23,119 nt of DNA from Candidatus Sodaliphilus limicaballi (GTDB lineage Bacteria; Bacteroidota; Bacteroidia; Bacteroidales; Muribaculaceae). The translations under genes and the position numbers were made by a program. Of the stretch, positions 6,961 to 14,302 are shown in pieces; position 1 is the first letter of the stretch; every line of letters starts with the position of its first letter. Under the pieces are notes generated by a model. The model saw nothing but the letters and a program-made list of their open reading frames with translations. It was not told the DNA's origin and did no database searches. The stretch lies in contig JAGHSP010000341.1 in assembly GCA_018065815.1 (NCBI GenBank), positions 1 through 23,119 on the forward strand, given 5' to 3'.

Positions 6961-7977
6961 TTAATTATTTGTTTTCTTTTTTATTGTGTCGCTGCTAGCG
7001 ACTTTGGGAGAAGTCGGAGACTTGTTAATAGATGTCTTGCACACAACCTCTTTTCCTGCAAACGCTTGGTCAAAGAAATCAAGGTGTTTAGGCAGAGACT
7101 CACACCAATATTTCCACGAGTGGTTGCCAGGACGCGTGCTAAAATCGTGCTTGATGCCTTGCTTGTCGAGGGCAGCATGCAGTGCCATGTTGACTTCATA
7201 GAAGAAGTCCTGACTGCCGTCGTCCACTATGATATTGAGTTGGCCAGGTTTGAGTCTTGCCACTAGATTAATCACAGAATGGTCGGCCCATGCTTTTTTG
7301 TTGGCGGCATATTTGCCGAGCCGCTTGTCAAGCATCCATCGGTCGGGGAATTTTGTGATATCCACGCCGCCGCTCATGCTGCCGCACGACCCGAACACCT
7401 CGGGGTGACGCATGGCCAGGAACAATGCACCGTGGCCGCCCATGCTCAAACCGGTGATGGCGCGTGAAGCCTTGTCGGCACGGGTGCGGTAATGGGTGTC
7501 AATGTAGTTGACCAGTTCGGTTGCCACGTAGGTTTCAAATTGCATAGTCGAGTCAACGGGCGAGTCGAGATACCAGCTGTTTTGACCATCGGGGCACACG
7601 ATAATCACACCGTGCTTGGTAGCAGCGTCCTTGAGGTCAAACTTCTGCGACCACGAAGCGTGCGTATCGCCATATCCGTGCAGCAGGTACACCACCGGAT
7701 AGCAAGTGTTGTCACCCTGGGCAAGATATCCTTGCGGCAGAGTGATGGTGTTGTCAATGTCGCGTTTCATCTTGCCGCTGTGCACGGTGACCACGCTCTG
7801 CACCTGGGTGGGAGCGGGCAATGTGTCGCTGGGGTGCTGCACCGCCGCTTGTGTCTTGACCTCGGCCGCGGTTTCATGCGATGTCACCGGGGTCGAGTTC
7901 TTGCAACTGCTGCACACCAGTGCCAGCAGCATCAGCGCATGCAACGCCAGGTATTTGAGTGATGACTGCGTAAACAT
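6961..7977 (-). CDS. Esterase D/feruloyl-esterase-like alpha/beta hydrolase, probable lipoprotein
   Basis: 338 residues of the putative esterase family (PF00756-like). The N-terminus is a signal sequence ending LVCSSC, so lipidation at C25 is probable (the lipobox is not perfect). The hydrolase core shows VVYLLHGYGD (oxyanion region), IIVCPDGQNSWYLDSP, the nucleophile elbow ITGLSMGGHG (S178), an acidic residue region VDDGSQDFF (about 252-257), and the histidine in GNHSWKYW (H286). The C-terminal 30 residues are a Ser/Thr/Lys-rich tail absent from the neighbouring paralogue. These enzymes remove acyl groups from polysaccharides or small esters; the substrate is unknown. It lies 14 nt downstream of its paralogue, so the pair is a tandem duplication. 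Confidence 0.88.
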   Translation of the reverse strand: MFTQSSLKYLALHALMLLALVCSSCKNSTPVTSHETAAEVKTQAAVQHPSDTLPAPTQVQSVVTVHSGKMKRDIDNTITLPQGYLAQGDNTCYPVVYLLHGYGDTHASWSQKFDLKDAATKHGVIIVCPDGQNSWYLDSPVDSTMQFETYVATELVNYIDTHYRTRADKASRAITGLSMGGHGALFLAMRHPEVFGSCGSMSGGVDITKFPDRWMLDKRLGKYAANKKAWADHSVINLVARLKPGQLNIIVDDGSQDFFYEVNMALHAALDKQGIKHDFSTRPGNHSWKYWCESLPKHLDFFDQAFAGKEVVCKTSINKSPTSPKVASSDTIKKKTNN

Positions 7978-7991
7978 GACAGGAGACAGGT

Positions 7992-8849
7992 TTATTGTGC
8001 TTGGTCAAACGCCTTGGCGAAGAACAACATGTGATAATCAAGAGAGTTCACCCAGTAGCTCCAAGAATGGTTGCCAGGGCGAATGGTGAAGTCGTGTTTC
8101 ACTTTGCGGTCGAGCAACGCCTTGTGCAAGTTCATGTTCACATCGTAGAAGAAGTCATCGCATCCGTCATCGATGATGATGTTCTGGCCGGGTTTAATCT
8201 TGTCCACGAGGTTGATGACAGCGTGGTCGGCCCACACCTGCTTGTTGTCCTCGTATTTACCCAGACGCTTGTCGAGTTTCCAGCGGTTGGGGAACTTGGT
8301 GATGTCCACGCCGCCGCTCATGCTTCCGCAAGAGCCAAACACCTCGGGGTGACGAAGTCCCACCCACAATGCTCCGTGACCGCCCATGCTCAAACCGGTG
8401 ATGGCACGATAACCAGGTGAACGCAAGGTGCGGAAGTGAGTGTCGATGTACTCAACAAGTTCCTTGCTGATGAATGTCTCAAACTGGAACGAAGGATCTA
8501 CTGGCGAATCGAAATACCAGCTGTCCTGTCCATCGGGACACACGATGATCACCGAGTAGTTGCTAGCCAGGTCATCAAGATTAGCCTTCTTGGGCCAGTC
8601 GCGGTAACTGCCATCGGCGCCGTGCAGCAGATAGAGCACTGGGTACTGGTCTTCTTGAAGATCGGCGTCGAAATATTGCTCGGGCACGACCACAGTGCAC
8701 TTGATGGCGCGGTTCATCTTTGCCGATTTCACCGTGATGGTGTCGGCTTGTGGCTGGGCTTCAAAGTCCTGAGCCCACACTGTACTGTTCATGGCCATGA
8801 ATGCCATGAGGAGCATGATAAGTCTTGTACTCAATTTTGACATATTCAT
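7992..8849 (-). CDS. Esterase D/feruloyl-esterase-like alpha/beta hydrolase, secreted
   Basis: 285 residues, paralogue of the gene immediately downstream. A signal peptide ending AMNSTVWAQ suggests periplasmic export without lipidation (no cysteine at the cleavage site). Core motifs: VLYLLHGADGSYRDW, IIVCPDGQDSWYFDSP, the nucleophile in ITGLSMGGHGAL (S154), IIDDGCDDFFYDVN for the acid, and GNHSWSYW for histidine (H261). The block GSCGSMSGGVDITKFP is identical in both paralogues. The start could be M1 or M3. It begins 12 nt after the tadA stop, inside the minus-strand unit. The likely role is de-esterification of glycans or other acylated compounds. Confidence 0.9.
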   Translation of the reverse strand: MNMSKLSTRLIMLLMAFMAMNSTVWAQDFEAQPQADTITVKSAKMNRAIKCTVVVPEQYFDADLQEDQYPVLYLLHGADGSYRDWPKKANLDDLASNYSVIIVCPDGQDSWYFDSPVDPSFQFETFISKELVEYIDTHFRTLRSPGYRAITGLSMGGHGALWVGLRHPEVFGSCGSMSGGVDITKFPNRWKLDKRLGKYEDNKQVWADHAVINLVDKIKPGQNIIIDDGCDDFFYDVNMNLHKALLDRKVKHDFTIRPGNHSWSYWVNSLDYHMLFFAKAFDQAQ

Positions 8850-8861
8850 CGTGTTTAGATG

Positions 8862-9299
8862 TTATCTTTTTTTCTTAAAAAACTCGGTCATTAGTTCGCT
8901 GCATTCCTTGGCCATGACACCGCTATCAATCACAGTTTTCTTGTGGAACGGATTGGTGCAGAAGGTGTGGTACCCACGCTTGTCGTCGGCCGCACCATAG
9001 ACGATGCGTGAAATCTGGCTCCACCCCAGGGCGCCAGCGCACATGAGGCAAGGCTCCACGGTCACATATAGCGTGCATCCGGTGAGATATTTGCCGCCCA
9101 GGGTTCCGGCTGCTGCGGTGATGGCTTGCATCTCGGCATGGGCGGTGACATCGGTGAGCGTCTCGGTGAGGTTGTGACCTCGTGCCACAACTTGCCCGTT
9201 GCTCACGATGACTGCCCCTATGGGCACCTCGTCGCGCTCGGCGGCACGATGAGCCTCGTCGAGAGCCATTTTCATGAATCGATGGTCGGCGTCAATCAT
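8862..9299 (-). CDS. tadA: tRNA-specific adenosine deaminase
   Basis: TadA converts adenosine 34 to inosine in tRNA-Arg(ACG), needed to read CGN codons. Zinc and catalytic residues are visible: HAE (H54, E56) and PCLMC (C84, C87), with EVPIGAVIV and the C-terminal FFKKKR. The ATG at 9299 is chosen: it overlaps the upstream gene's TGA as ATGA, and gives 145 residues, the normal length. A 33-residue extension is open upstream, but it lies wholly inside the LRR gene and is not protein-like. Its expression seems tied to the surface-protein gene before it. Other nucleoside deaminases share these motifs, but the length and HAEM/PCLMCAGA pattern favour TadA. Confidence 0.9.
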   Translation of the reverse strand: MIDADHRFMKMALDEAHRAAERDEVPIGAVIVSNGQVVARGHNLTETLTDVTAHAEMQAITAAAGTLGGKYLTGCTLYVTVEPCLMCAGALGWSQISRIVYGAADDKRGYHTFCTNPFHKKTVIDSGVMAKECSELMTEFFKKKR

Positions 9300-10462
9300 A
9301 GGAATACTTTTTTCACGTAGTTGCCCACGATAACGATATATACTCGGTTGCGTGGCAGGTCGCTGATCACGTTGTTGATCGACGGGCGCTGGTACCACAA
9401 GTTGCCGTAGGCGTCATACACGGTGGTCCACTTGCCATGGTTGTCACCGCTGATGTAGATTGTGCCATCGATCACATGAATATTGGGGTGCTCGTCCTCG
9501 ATTTGTTCAACATAAGAGTATTCTCCTATGGTGATTTCAAACTGGTCGTCGCAGTCGTTAATCATGTTGGTGGGCACTACCACAAAATCTACGGGATGGT
9601 TGGGGATGGCGAAGTAGTAGTGGTCGGCAGCTGTGAGCGCCATTTGCTCGCCGTCCTCGCCATAGATGCGGTAGGCGAGATTGTTGCCCAGGGGTACCTT
9701 CATCCAGTTGTTGCGGAATGTTTCGCCCGTGAGCATCATCGACACCGAGATATCCTCATCGGTCCACAGCGAGAAGGTCTCGCTATCGCCCCACACCGAG
9801 TTCTTGGCATAGGCTTCCACAGCCTCGTCATCGGGCAAAATCACGTCAATGCCGCTCAACCCTATGAAGATAGCCCAGCCACTAGCCTTGGGAGGCGTGG
9901 GGGCAGCGCAATATATTTCAAACAGGTTGTGGCAGTTGTTGAAACCATAGGCGTCGATGAGCGACAGCGTAGAGGGCAACATCACGGTGCGCAGCTGTGA
10001 GCACGACTGGAATGCGCCGTAACCTATGGTGGTCACGCCTTCGGGGATAGCAATATTCTCGATGGCAGTGCCGGCGAGCATGGTCTTGCTCACCGTGTGG
10101 AGATTGAGCGGGAGGGTGATGCTGCGCAGGCTCTCGGCATAGGCAAATGCACTCTCGCCGATAGAAGTGACACTATTGGGAATCTGCACCTCGGTCACGC
10201 CTGAGTGCGAGAATGCCTCGGCGGCGATGCCAGTGACCTGATAGTTGTCGCCTGCATAGTTCACAGTCTCGGGAATAAGCACCACACCGCTATAACGGCT
10301 AGCGCCATCGGCCCACGACTGCACGACCTCGGCTTCGCGGTCGTTTACCACGTTGAAGCGCAGTCCCGCAGTTTCAAATTCCTGCGCCCAAGCACCAAGG
10401 GACAACATCCCCGCGGTCAGGGCCAATAATATCTTGCTTGTGATAATTTTCTTTTTCATCAT
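9296..10462 (-). CDS. BspA-like leucine-rich-repeat secreted protein with possible sorting tail
   Basis: 388 residues. Signal peptide: MMKKKII start, hydrophobic core, cleavage near GAWAQ. Residues about 60-190 contain BspA/LRR_5-type repeats, seen as VTEVQIPNSVTSIGESAFAY, LRSITLPLNL, IENIAIPEGVTTIGYGAF and LRTVMLPSTLSLIDAYGFN. A linker follows, and the last 65 residues (IHVIDGTIYISG ... VYDAYGNLWYQ ... YIVIVGNYVKKVFL) resemble the type IX secretion type A sorting domain. Surface LRR proteins of this kind mediate adhesion in oral and gut Bacteroidales; the ligand here is unknown. It heads the minus-strand unit, has a -7 promoter element at 10485-10492, and its TGA overlaps the tadA ATG. Confidence 0.85.
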   Translation of the reverse strand: MMKKKIITSKILLALTAGMLSLGAWAQEFETAGLRFNVVNDREAEVVQSWADGASRYSGVVLIPETVNYAGDNYQVTGIAAEAFSHSGVTEVQIPNSVTSIGESAFAYAESLRSITLPLNLHTVSKTMLAGTAIENIAIPEGVTTIGYGAFQSCSQLRTVMLPSTLSLIDAYGFNNCHNLFEIYCAAPTPPKASGWAIFIGLSGIDVILPDDEAVEAYAKNSVWGDSETFSLWTDEDISVSMMLTGETFRNNWMKVPLGNNLAYRIYGEDGEQMALTAADHYYFAIPNHPVDFVVVPTNMINDCDDQFEITIGEYSYVEQIEDEHPNIHVIDGTIYISGDNHGKWTTVYDAYGNLWYQRPSINNVISDLPRNRVYIVIVGNYVKKVFL

Positions 10463-10484
10463 TTGTTATTCAGTTCGCTAACTG

Positions 10485-10492
10485 CAAAGTTA
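10485..10492 (-). promoter_or_regulatory. -7 promoter element of the LRR/tadA/.../lysA unit
   Basis: Read on the minus strand this is TAACTTTG, matching TAnnTTTG, about 22 nt before the LRR start codon. A CAAA (TTTG on the minus strand) occurs only 11 nt further upstream, too close for a canonical -33 box. Confidence 0.6.
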
Positions 10493-10650
10493 CTCTTTTT
10501 TCTCAAAAGAAAAAAATAAAAGCCACTCTTTTCCTTGCACAGGGGCTTTCTTGCGGTGTGAAAGGCGATAATTCAATAGCGATAGGGGCAATATGGGAGT
10601 TTTTAAGAAAATTTGTGACGGAGTGTAGCGGGTGGTTCATTGTTTTTTGC

Positions 10651-10658
10651 TACCTTTG
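10651..10658 (+). promoter_or_regulatory. -7 promoter element of the RsmI-like gene
   Basis: TACCTTTG fits TAnnTTTG and lies 6 nt before the ATG at 10665, so the leader is very short or absent. It also shows that the in-frame upstream start at 10632 cannot be used from this promoter. It forms a divergent pair with the LRR promoter; the 202-nt spacer between the genes holds nothing else recognised. Confidence 0.6.
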
Positions 10659-10664
10659 CACATT

Positions 10665-11375
10665 ATGACGATAGAGAAAGCGCTATACCTTGTGCCTGTC
10701 CAACTCAGTGAGGGTGATTTGACGACGGTTTTGCCCGCCGTCAACGTTGCTGTTGTGCGCGAAATCAAGCATTTTATCGTAGAGAATGTGCGCTCGGCGC
10801 GCCGTTTCCTCAAAAAGTGCGACCGCGACATCAACATCGACGAACTCACGTTCTATGAGCTCAACCGCCACACCGCCCCCAAGGACATCGCCTCTTACCT
10901 AGCCCCGTTAGAGGCAGGTCATGCCATGGGAGTGATAAGCGAGGCCGGATGCCCCGCTATTGCCGACCCCGGAGCCGACGTGGTGGCCATAGCCCAGCGC
11001 AAGGGGTTAAAGGTGAAACCTCTGGTGGGGCCGTCGAGCATCCTCATGGGACTCATGGGCTCGGGATTTAACGGGCAGAGTTTTGCCTTTCTGGGCTACC
11101 TGCCCATCGATGGCGCGGCCCGCACTCGAAAATTCAAGGAGATGGAGCATGACATCATGCACCGCGACCAGACCCAGATCTTCATTGAGACGCCCTATCG
11201 CAACAATGCCCTCATGGCCACGATGGTCAAGGCACTGCCTGCACACCTCAAACTGTGTGTGGCAAGCGACATCACTGGCGAGAACGAGAGCATCGTCACC
11301 CGCTCTATAAAGGAGTGGAGCAAGGCAACCTACGACTATGGCAAGAAGCCCACCATCTTCTTGCTCTACAAGTGA
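10665..11375 (+). CDS. RsmI-like SAM-dependent methyltransferase (tetrapyrrole methylase fold)
   Basis: 236 residues from the ATG at 10665, chosen because the -7 element lies at 10651-10658. The fold is tetrapyrrole (corrin/porphyrin) methylase, shown by the VREIKHFIVENVRSARRFL block, MGVISEAGCPAIADPGADVV (the RsmI SAM-site motif), VKPLVGPSSILMGLMGSGF, and FIETPYRNNALMATM. RsmI methylates the ribose 2'-O of C1402 in 16S rRNA. This protein is shorter than standard RsmI (about 280 residues) and starts directly with YLVPVQLSEGD instead of the usual LYVVPTPIGNL strand. It matches the second RsmI-like group common in Bacteroidetes, whose target is not certain. It is followed after 20 nt by the hydrolase gene. 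Confidence 0.85.
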   Translation: MTIEKALYLVPVQLSEGDLTTVLPAVNVAVVREIKHFIVENVRSARRFLKKCDRDINIDELTFYELNRHTAPKDIASYLAPLEAGHAMGVISEAGCPAIADPGADVVAIAQRKGLKVKPLVGPSSILMGLMGSGFNGQSFAFLGYLPIDGAARTRKFKEMEHDIMHRDQTQIFIETPYRNNALMATMVKALPAHLKLCVASDITGENESIVTRSIKEWSKATYDYGKKPTIFLLYK

Positions 11376-11395
11376 GGTCTGCCCCAAGCACATTG

Positions 11396-12373
11396 ATGAA
11401 TAATATACACAACAATAAGACAAAACACGTCAACTGCGACACTGCGCGAGAGCAGACCATCAGATTCGGCAGTGACGACTTTGAAGAGCAGGTCCAACAT
11501 CCTGACACCCAGGCGCAGCAAGCATCGAGAAAAGCTGCGTCGGGATTTCGTTTTATCAGTTTCGGCAGCGGCAGCAGCGGCAATAGTGCCTATCTGGGCA
11601 ACGACGCGGGCGGGGTGATTATCGATGCCGGCATCGATGCCGACACAGTGTATGACACCTTGAAGCACAACGGCATTACCCCCAGCCACATCAAGGGCAT
11701 CGTCCTGACCCACGACCATCAGGACCACGTGCGCTATGTTTACACACTGGTGCGCCGTTACAAGCACATACGCATCTACTGCACTCCCCGTGTGCTGAAT
11801 GGCCTGCTGCGCCGCCACAACATCTCTCGCCGAGTGAAGGAGTATCACGAGAGCATCTTCAAGGAGATACCATTCACGCTGGGCGACTTCAAGATCACCG
11901 CATTCGAGACTTCGCACGACGGAAGCGACAACATGGGATTCGACATCGACCTGGGTGGCAAGCACTTTGTCGTGGCAACCGACATGGGCGTGATCACAGA
12001 GCGCGCACGCCACTACATGAGCCAGGCCAATTATCTGATGATTGAGAGCAACTATGACCTCAAAATGCTCAACGAGGGACATTATCCCGAATATCTTAAA
12101 AACCGTGTGCGCGGCGAGCGCGGACATCTCGACAACGAGCAGACGGCTCAGTTCATCAGCGAGCACTATCACCCTGGGCTTACCCATGTGTTCATGTGCC
12201 ATTTGAGCAAGGACAACAACACGCCCGAGATTGCCCGCAAGGCCATCGTCAAGGCGTTGCACATGCGTGAACTCACCGTGGGCGATGGCAGCAATGCCCC
12301 CGACCAGCGCGAGCGTGACGTGCAACTCTATGCCTTGCCGCGGTTTGTGCCTTCGATATGGTTCGTGCTATGA
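11396..12373 (+). CDS. MBL-fold (YycJ/WalJ-like) metallo-hydrolase
   Basis: 325 residues from the ATG at 11396. The metallo-beta-lactamase fold begins only at about residue 51 with FRFISFGSGSSGNSAYLG. Metal ligands: THDHQDH (H106, H108, D110, H111), the histidine in FETSHDGSDNMGF, the aspartate in VVATDMGV, and the histidine in VFMCHLSKDNNTPE. The GSGSSGN start and CHLS.DNN block are typical of the YycJ/WalJ group, some of which are DNA exonucleases or repair-linked hydrolases. Odd: about 50 polar N-terminal residues precede the domain, where relatives start at MxFxSLGSGSSGN. The extension looks disordered, and no internal ATG is available. The last codons overlap the next gene. Confidence 0.85.
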   Translation: MNNIHNNKTKHVNCDTAREQTIRFGSDDFEEQVQHPDTQAQQASRKAASGFRFISFGSGSSGNSAYLGNDAGGVIIDAGIDADTVYDTLKHNGITPSHIKGIVLTHDHQDHVRYVYTLVRRYKHIRIYCTPRVLNGLLRRHNISRRVKEYHESIFKEIPFTLGDFKITAFETSHDGSDNMGFDIDLGGKHFVVATDMGVITERARHYMSQANYLMIESNYDLKMLNEGHYPEYLKNRVRGERGHLDNEQTAQFISEHYHPGLTHVFMCHLSKDNNTPEIARKAIVKALHMRELTVGDGSNAPDQRERDVQLYALPRFVPSIWFVL

Positions 12374-13143
12374 TACCCGCTGGCGAAAACCTCAAAAAAC
12401 TGCTTGATCGCGAGGCCACTCGCATCAATGTGCCCGAGTTTGCCCAGAGCGATCCGGTGCAGTTCCCACGTCGGTTTAGCAAGTTGCAAGACATCGAGAT
12501 TGTGTCGCTGCTCTCGGCTACCATAGCATGGGGCAACCGCAAGATGATATGCAACAACTGCAACCGCATGCTGGACCTAATGCAGCATGAACCGCTGGCC
12601 TATGTGATGGACGGTGCCTACGAGACGCTGCCCGACGACATGAACCTGCACCGCACCTTCTTTGCCCGCAACTTCAAGTACATGCTGCGCGGACTGCGCT
12701 CCATATACTCGGCACATGGGTCGCTCAACGACTTTGCAACGCATCATCATGTGGGTGATGACGCAACACCGTCGTGGCGACTGGTGGCGTTGATGCAGCA
12801 CGAGTTTTCTCAGGCCAATGGCGGCATGTTTGATTCCCGCACTCTGCCCACCCACCTCGACGGCACCGCCCTCAAACGCATCAACATGGCGTTGCGATGG
12901 CTGGTGCGTGACGATGGAATCGTGGATATGGGTGTGTGGAACGCCATCAAGCCGGCGCAACTATTCATCCCGCTTGATGTGCATGTGGGAAACACAGCCC
13001 GCTCGCTAGGGCTGACAACTCGCCGAGCCAACGACCGCAAGACGGTGATCGAAATCACCCAAGCCCTGCGCACCATGCGTCCCGAGGACCCCATCTTCTA
13101 CGACTACGCCCTCTTCGGCCTAGGTATTGAGTCGAAAAAATAA
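12370..13143 (+). CDS. TIGR02757 (DUF2400) family protein
   Basis: 257 residues from the ATG at 12370, which overlaps the upstream TGA as ATGA; an in-frame ATG at 12358 would add four residues. The family signature is clear: FPRRFSKLQDIEIVSLLSATIAWGNRK near the start, LKRINMALRWLVRDDGIVDMGVW in the middle, PAQLFIPLDVHVGNTARSLGL, and the ending RPEDPIFYDYALFGLG. TIGR02757 proteins are widespread in Bacteroidetes. The arrangement of helices and the PLDVHV segment recall DNA glycosylases of the HhH class, but no activity is established that I can cite. Coupling to an MBL hydrolase and an RNA methyltransferase suggests a nucleic-acid role. Confidence 0.85.
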   Translation: MIPAGENLKKLLDREATRINVPEFAQSDPVQFPRRFSKLQDIEIVSLLSATIAWGNRKMICNNCNRMLDLMQHEPLAYVMDGAYETLPDDMNLHRTFFARNFKYMLRGLRSIYSAHGSLNDFATHHHVGDDATPSWRLVALMQHEFSQANGGMFDSRTLPTHLDGTALKRINMALRWLVRDDGIVDMGVWNAIKPAQLFIPLDVHVGNTARSLGLTTRRANDRKTVIEITQALRTMRPEDPIFYDYALFGLGIESKK

Positions 13144-13184
13144 GCTATTGTGAAGGAGGATTCTATTAATATTTCTTGAAAAGA

Positions 13185-13216
13185 TTTGGAATTGTAGCAA
13201 TAAAGTTGTTACTTTG
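13185..13216 (+). promoter_or_regulatory. Promoter of the Rpn-family gene
   Basis: TTTG (13185-13188), a 20-nt spacer, then TTACTTTG (13209-13216), one mismatch from TAnnTTTG. It lies 28 nt before the start codon, with an AAAGGA-type ribosome-binding stretch between. The gene is therefore transcribed on its own. Confidence 0.7.
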
Positions 13217-13244
13217 CAAAGGTAAAAGCAAATAATAAAGGACT

Positions 13245-14192
13245 ATGGCAAACAATCGTTACATCAGATTTGACTGGGCCGCAAAAAAGATTTTGCGTGA
13301 CAAGGCCAATTTCAGTATCCTGGAAGGACTCATAGCGGTGTTGCTGGGCGAAGAAATGCACATCATCGAGTTGCTGGAAAGCGAGAGCAATCAGGATGAC
13401 CCCAGCGACAAATTTAACCGTGTGGATATCAAGGCTAAAAACAGCCATGATGAGATTGTCATTGTGGAGATACAGCTCACCCGCGAGTTGTATTATCTTG
13501 AACGCATCCTTTATGGAGTTGCAAAGACGATTACAGAGCACATCAACCTAGGAAATACCTACGACCAGGTCAAAAAAGTCTATTCAATAAGTATATTGTA
13601 TTTTGACCTTGGCAAGGGTGAAGATTATGTGTATCGCGGACAGACGGTATTTACAGGTGTGACCAAGCATGACACGCTTCAAATCACGACAAAGGAGAAG
13701 AATGTAATCAACATGAAGGCACCCGAGGAGGTATTCCCCGAGTATTATTTGGTGCGCGTGAATGCTTTCAACAAAATTGCCGAGACTCATCTTGAAGAAT
13801 GGCTGAAATATCTCAAGGATGGAGATATCGACGACAACACCACCGCACCAGGTCTGCAAGAAGCCAAGAAAAAACTGGAATACATGGCAATGAATAAGAC
13901 CGAGAAGGTTGCCTATGACAAGCACATCGAGGCAGTGATGATTCAGAATGACGTGATTAGCACCGCAATGAAGGAAGGACGAGCCGAGGGTCATGCCCAA
14001 GGACGTGCTGAAGGACGTGCTGAAGGACGCGCTGAAGGGCGCGCTGAAGGACGCGCTGAAGGACGCGCTGAAGGCGAACTGAATGCGTCAATTACAATCG
14101 CCAAGAACTTAATTGAAAACGGTTTAGATATTGAGTTTGTGGCAAAAAACACAGGGTTGTCGGTAGATGAACTTAATAACCTGATAAAATAA
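13245..14192 (+). CDS. Rpn family recombination-promoting nuclease / PD-(D/E)XK protein
   Basis: 315 residues. The N-terminal two thirds match the Rpn/PDDEXK_2 family: FDWAAKKILRDKANFSILEGLIAVLL, then the nuclease core with D61 in RVDIKAKN and E75-x-Q77 in IVIVEIQLTRE, followed by RILYGVAKTITEHI and YSISILYFDLG. Family members in E. coli (RpnA-E) are DNA endonucleases that promote recA-independent recombination; the older name 'putative transposase' is misleading. Residues about 245-276 are a highly charged (EGRA)n tract encoded by a 12-bp tandem repeat. The last 30 residues (IAKNLIENGLDIEFVAKNTGLSVDEL) form a helix-turn-helix-like segment usual in this group. The gene is lower in GC than its neighbours and stands alone, suggesting transfer. 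Confidence 0.88.
   Translation: MANNRYIRFDWAAKKILRDKANFSILEGLIAVLLGEEMHIIELLESESNQDDPSDKFNRVDIKAKNSHDEIVIVEIQLTRELYYLERILYGVAKTITEHINLGNTYDQVKKVYSISILYFDLGKGEDYVYRGQTVFTGVTKHDTLQITTKEKNVINMKAPEEVFPEYYLVRVNAFNKIAETHLEEWLKYLKDGDIDDNTTAPGLQEAKKKLEYMAMNKTEKVAYDKHIEAVMIQNDVISTAMKEGRAEGHAQGRAEGRAEGRAEGRAEGRAEGRAEGELNASITIAKNLIENGLDIEFVAKNTGLSVDELNNLIK
13977..14072 (+). repeat. 12-bp tandem repeat, eight units (six near-perfect)
   Basis: Units of GGACGTGCTGAA or GGACGCGCTGAA run from 14001 to 14072, with two diverged units (13977-14000) before them. Each unit encodes G-R-A-E, so copy-number changes alter protein length but not frame. Confidence 0.92.
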
Positions 14193-14302
14193 GAAACTAC
14201 ATTTTCCCCCGGAAGGGAGCCCATTTTTGAAAATATAAACCTCTGTGCCCTCAATGTATGTGGGGCCGAGAGCAGAGAGACGCATCAAGTCTTTGATGTG
14301 TA

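Noticed and set aside
11366..12325. 319-codon minus-strand ORF opposite the MBL hydrolase
   Set aside because: Shadow frame in GC-rich coding DNA; the plus-strand frame has all metal-ligand motifs.
13245..14192. Rpn gene as a transposase of an insertion sequence
   Set aside because: No terminal inverted repeats or target duplication seen; the 'putative transposase' label of this family is historical, and it has its own promoter.
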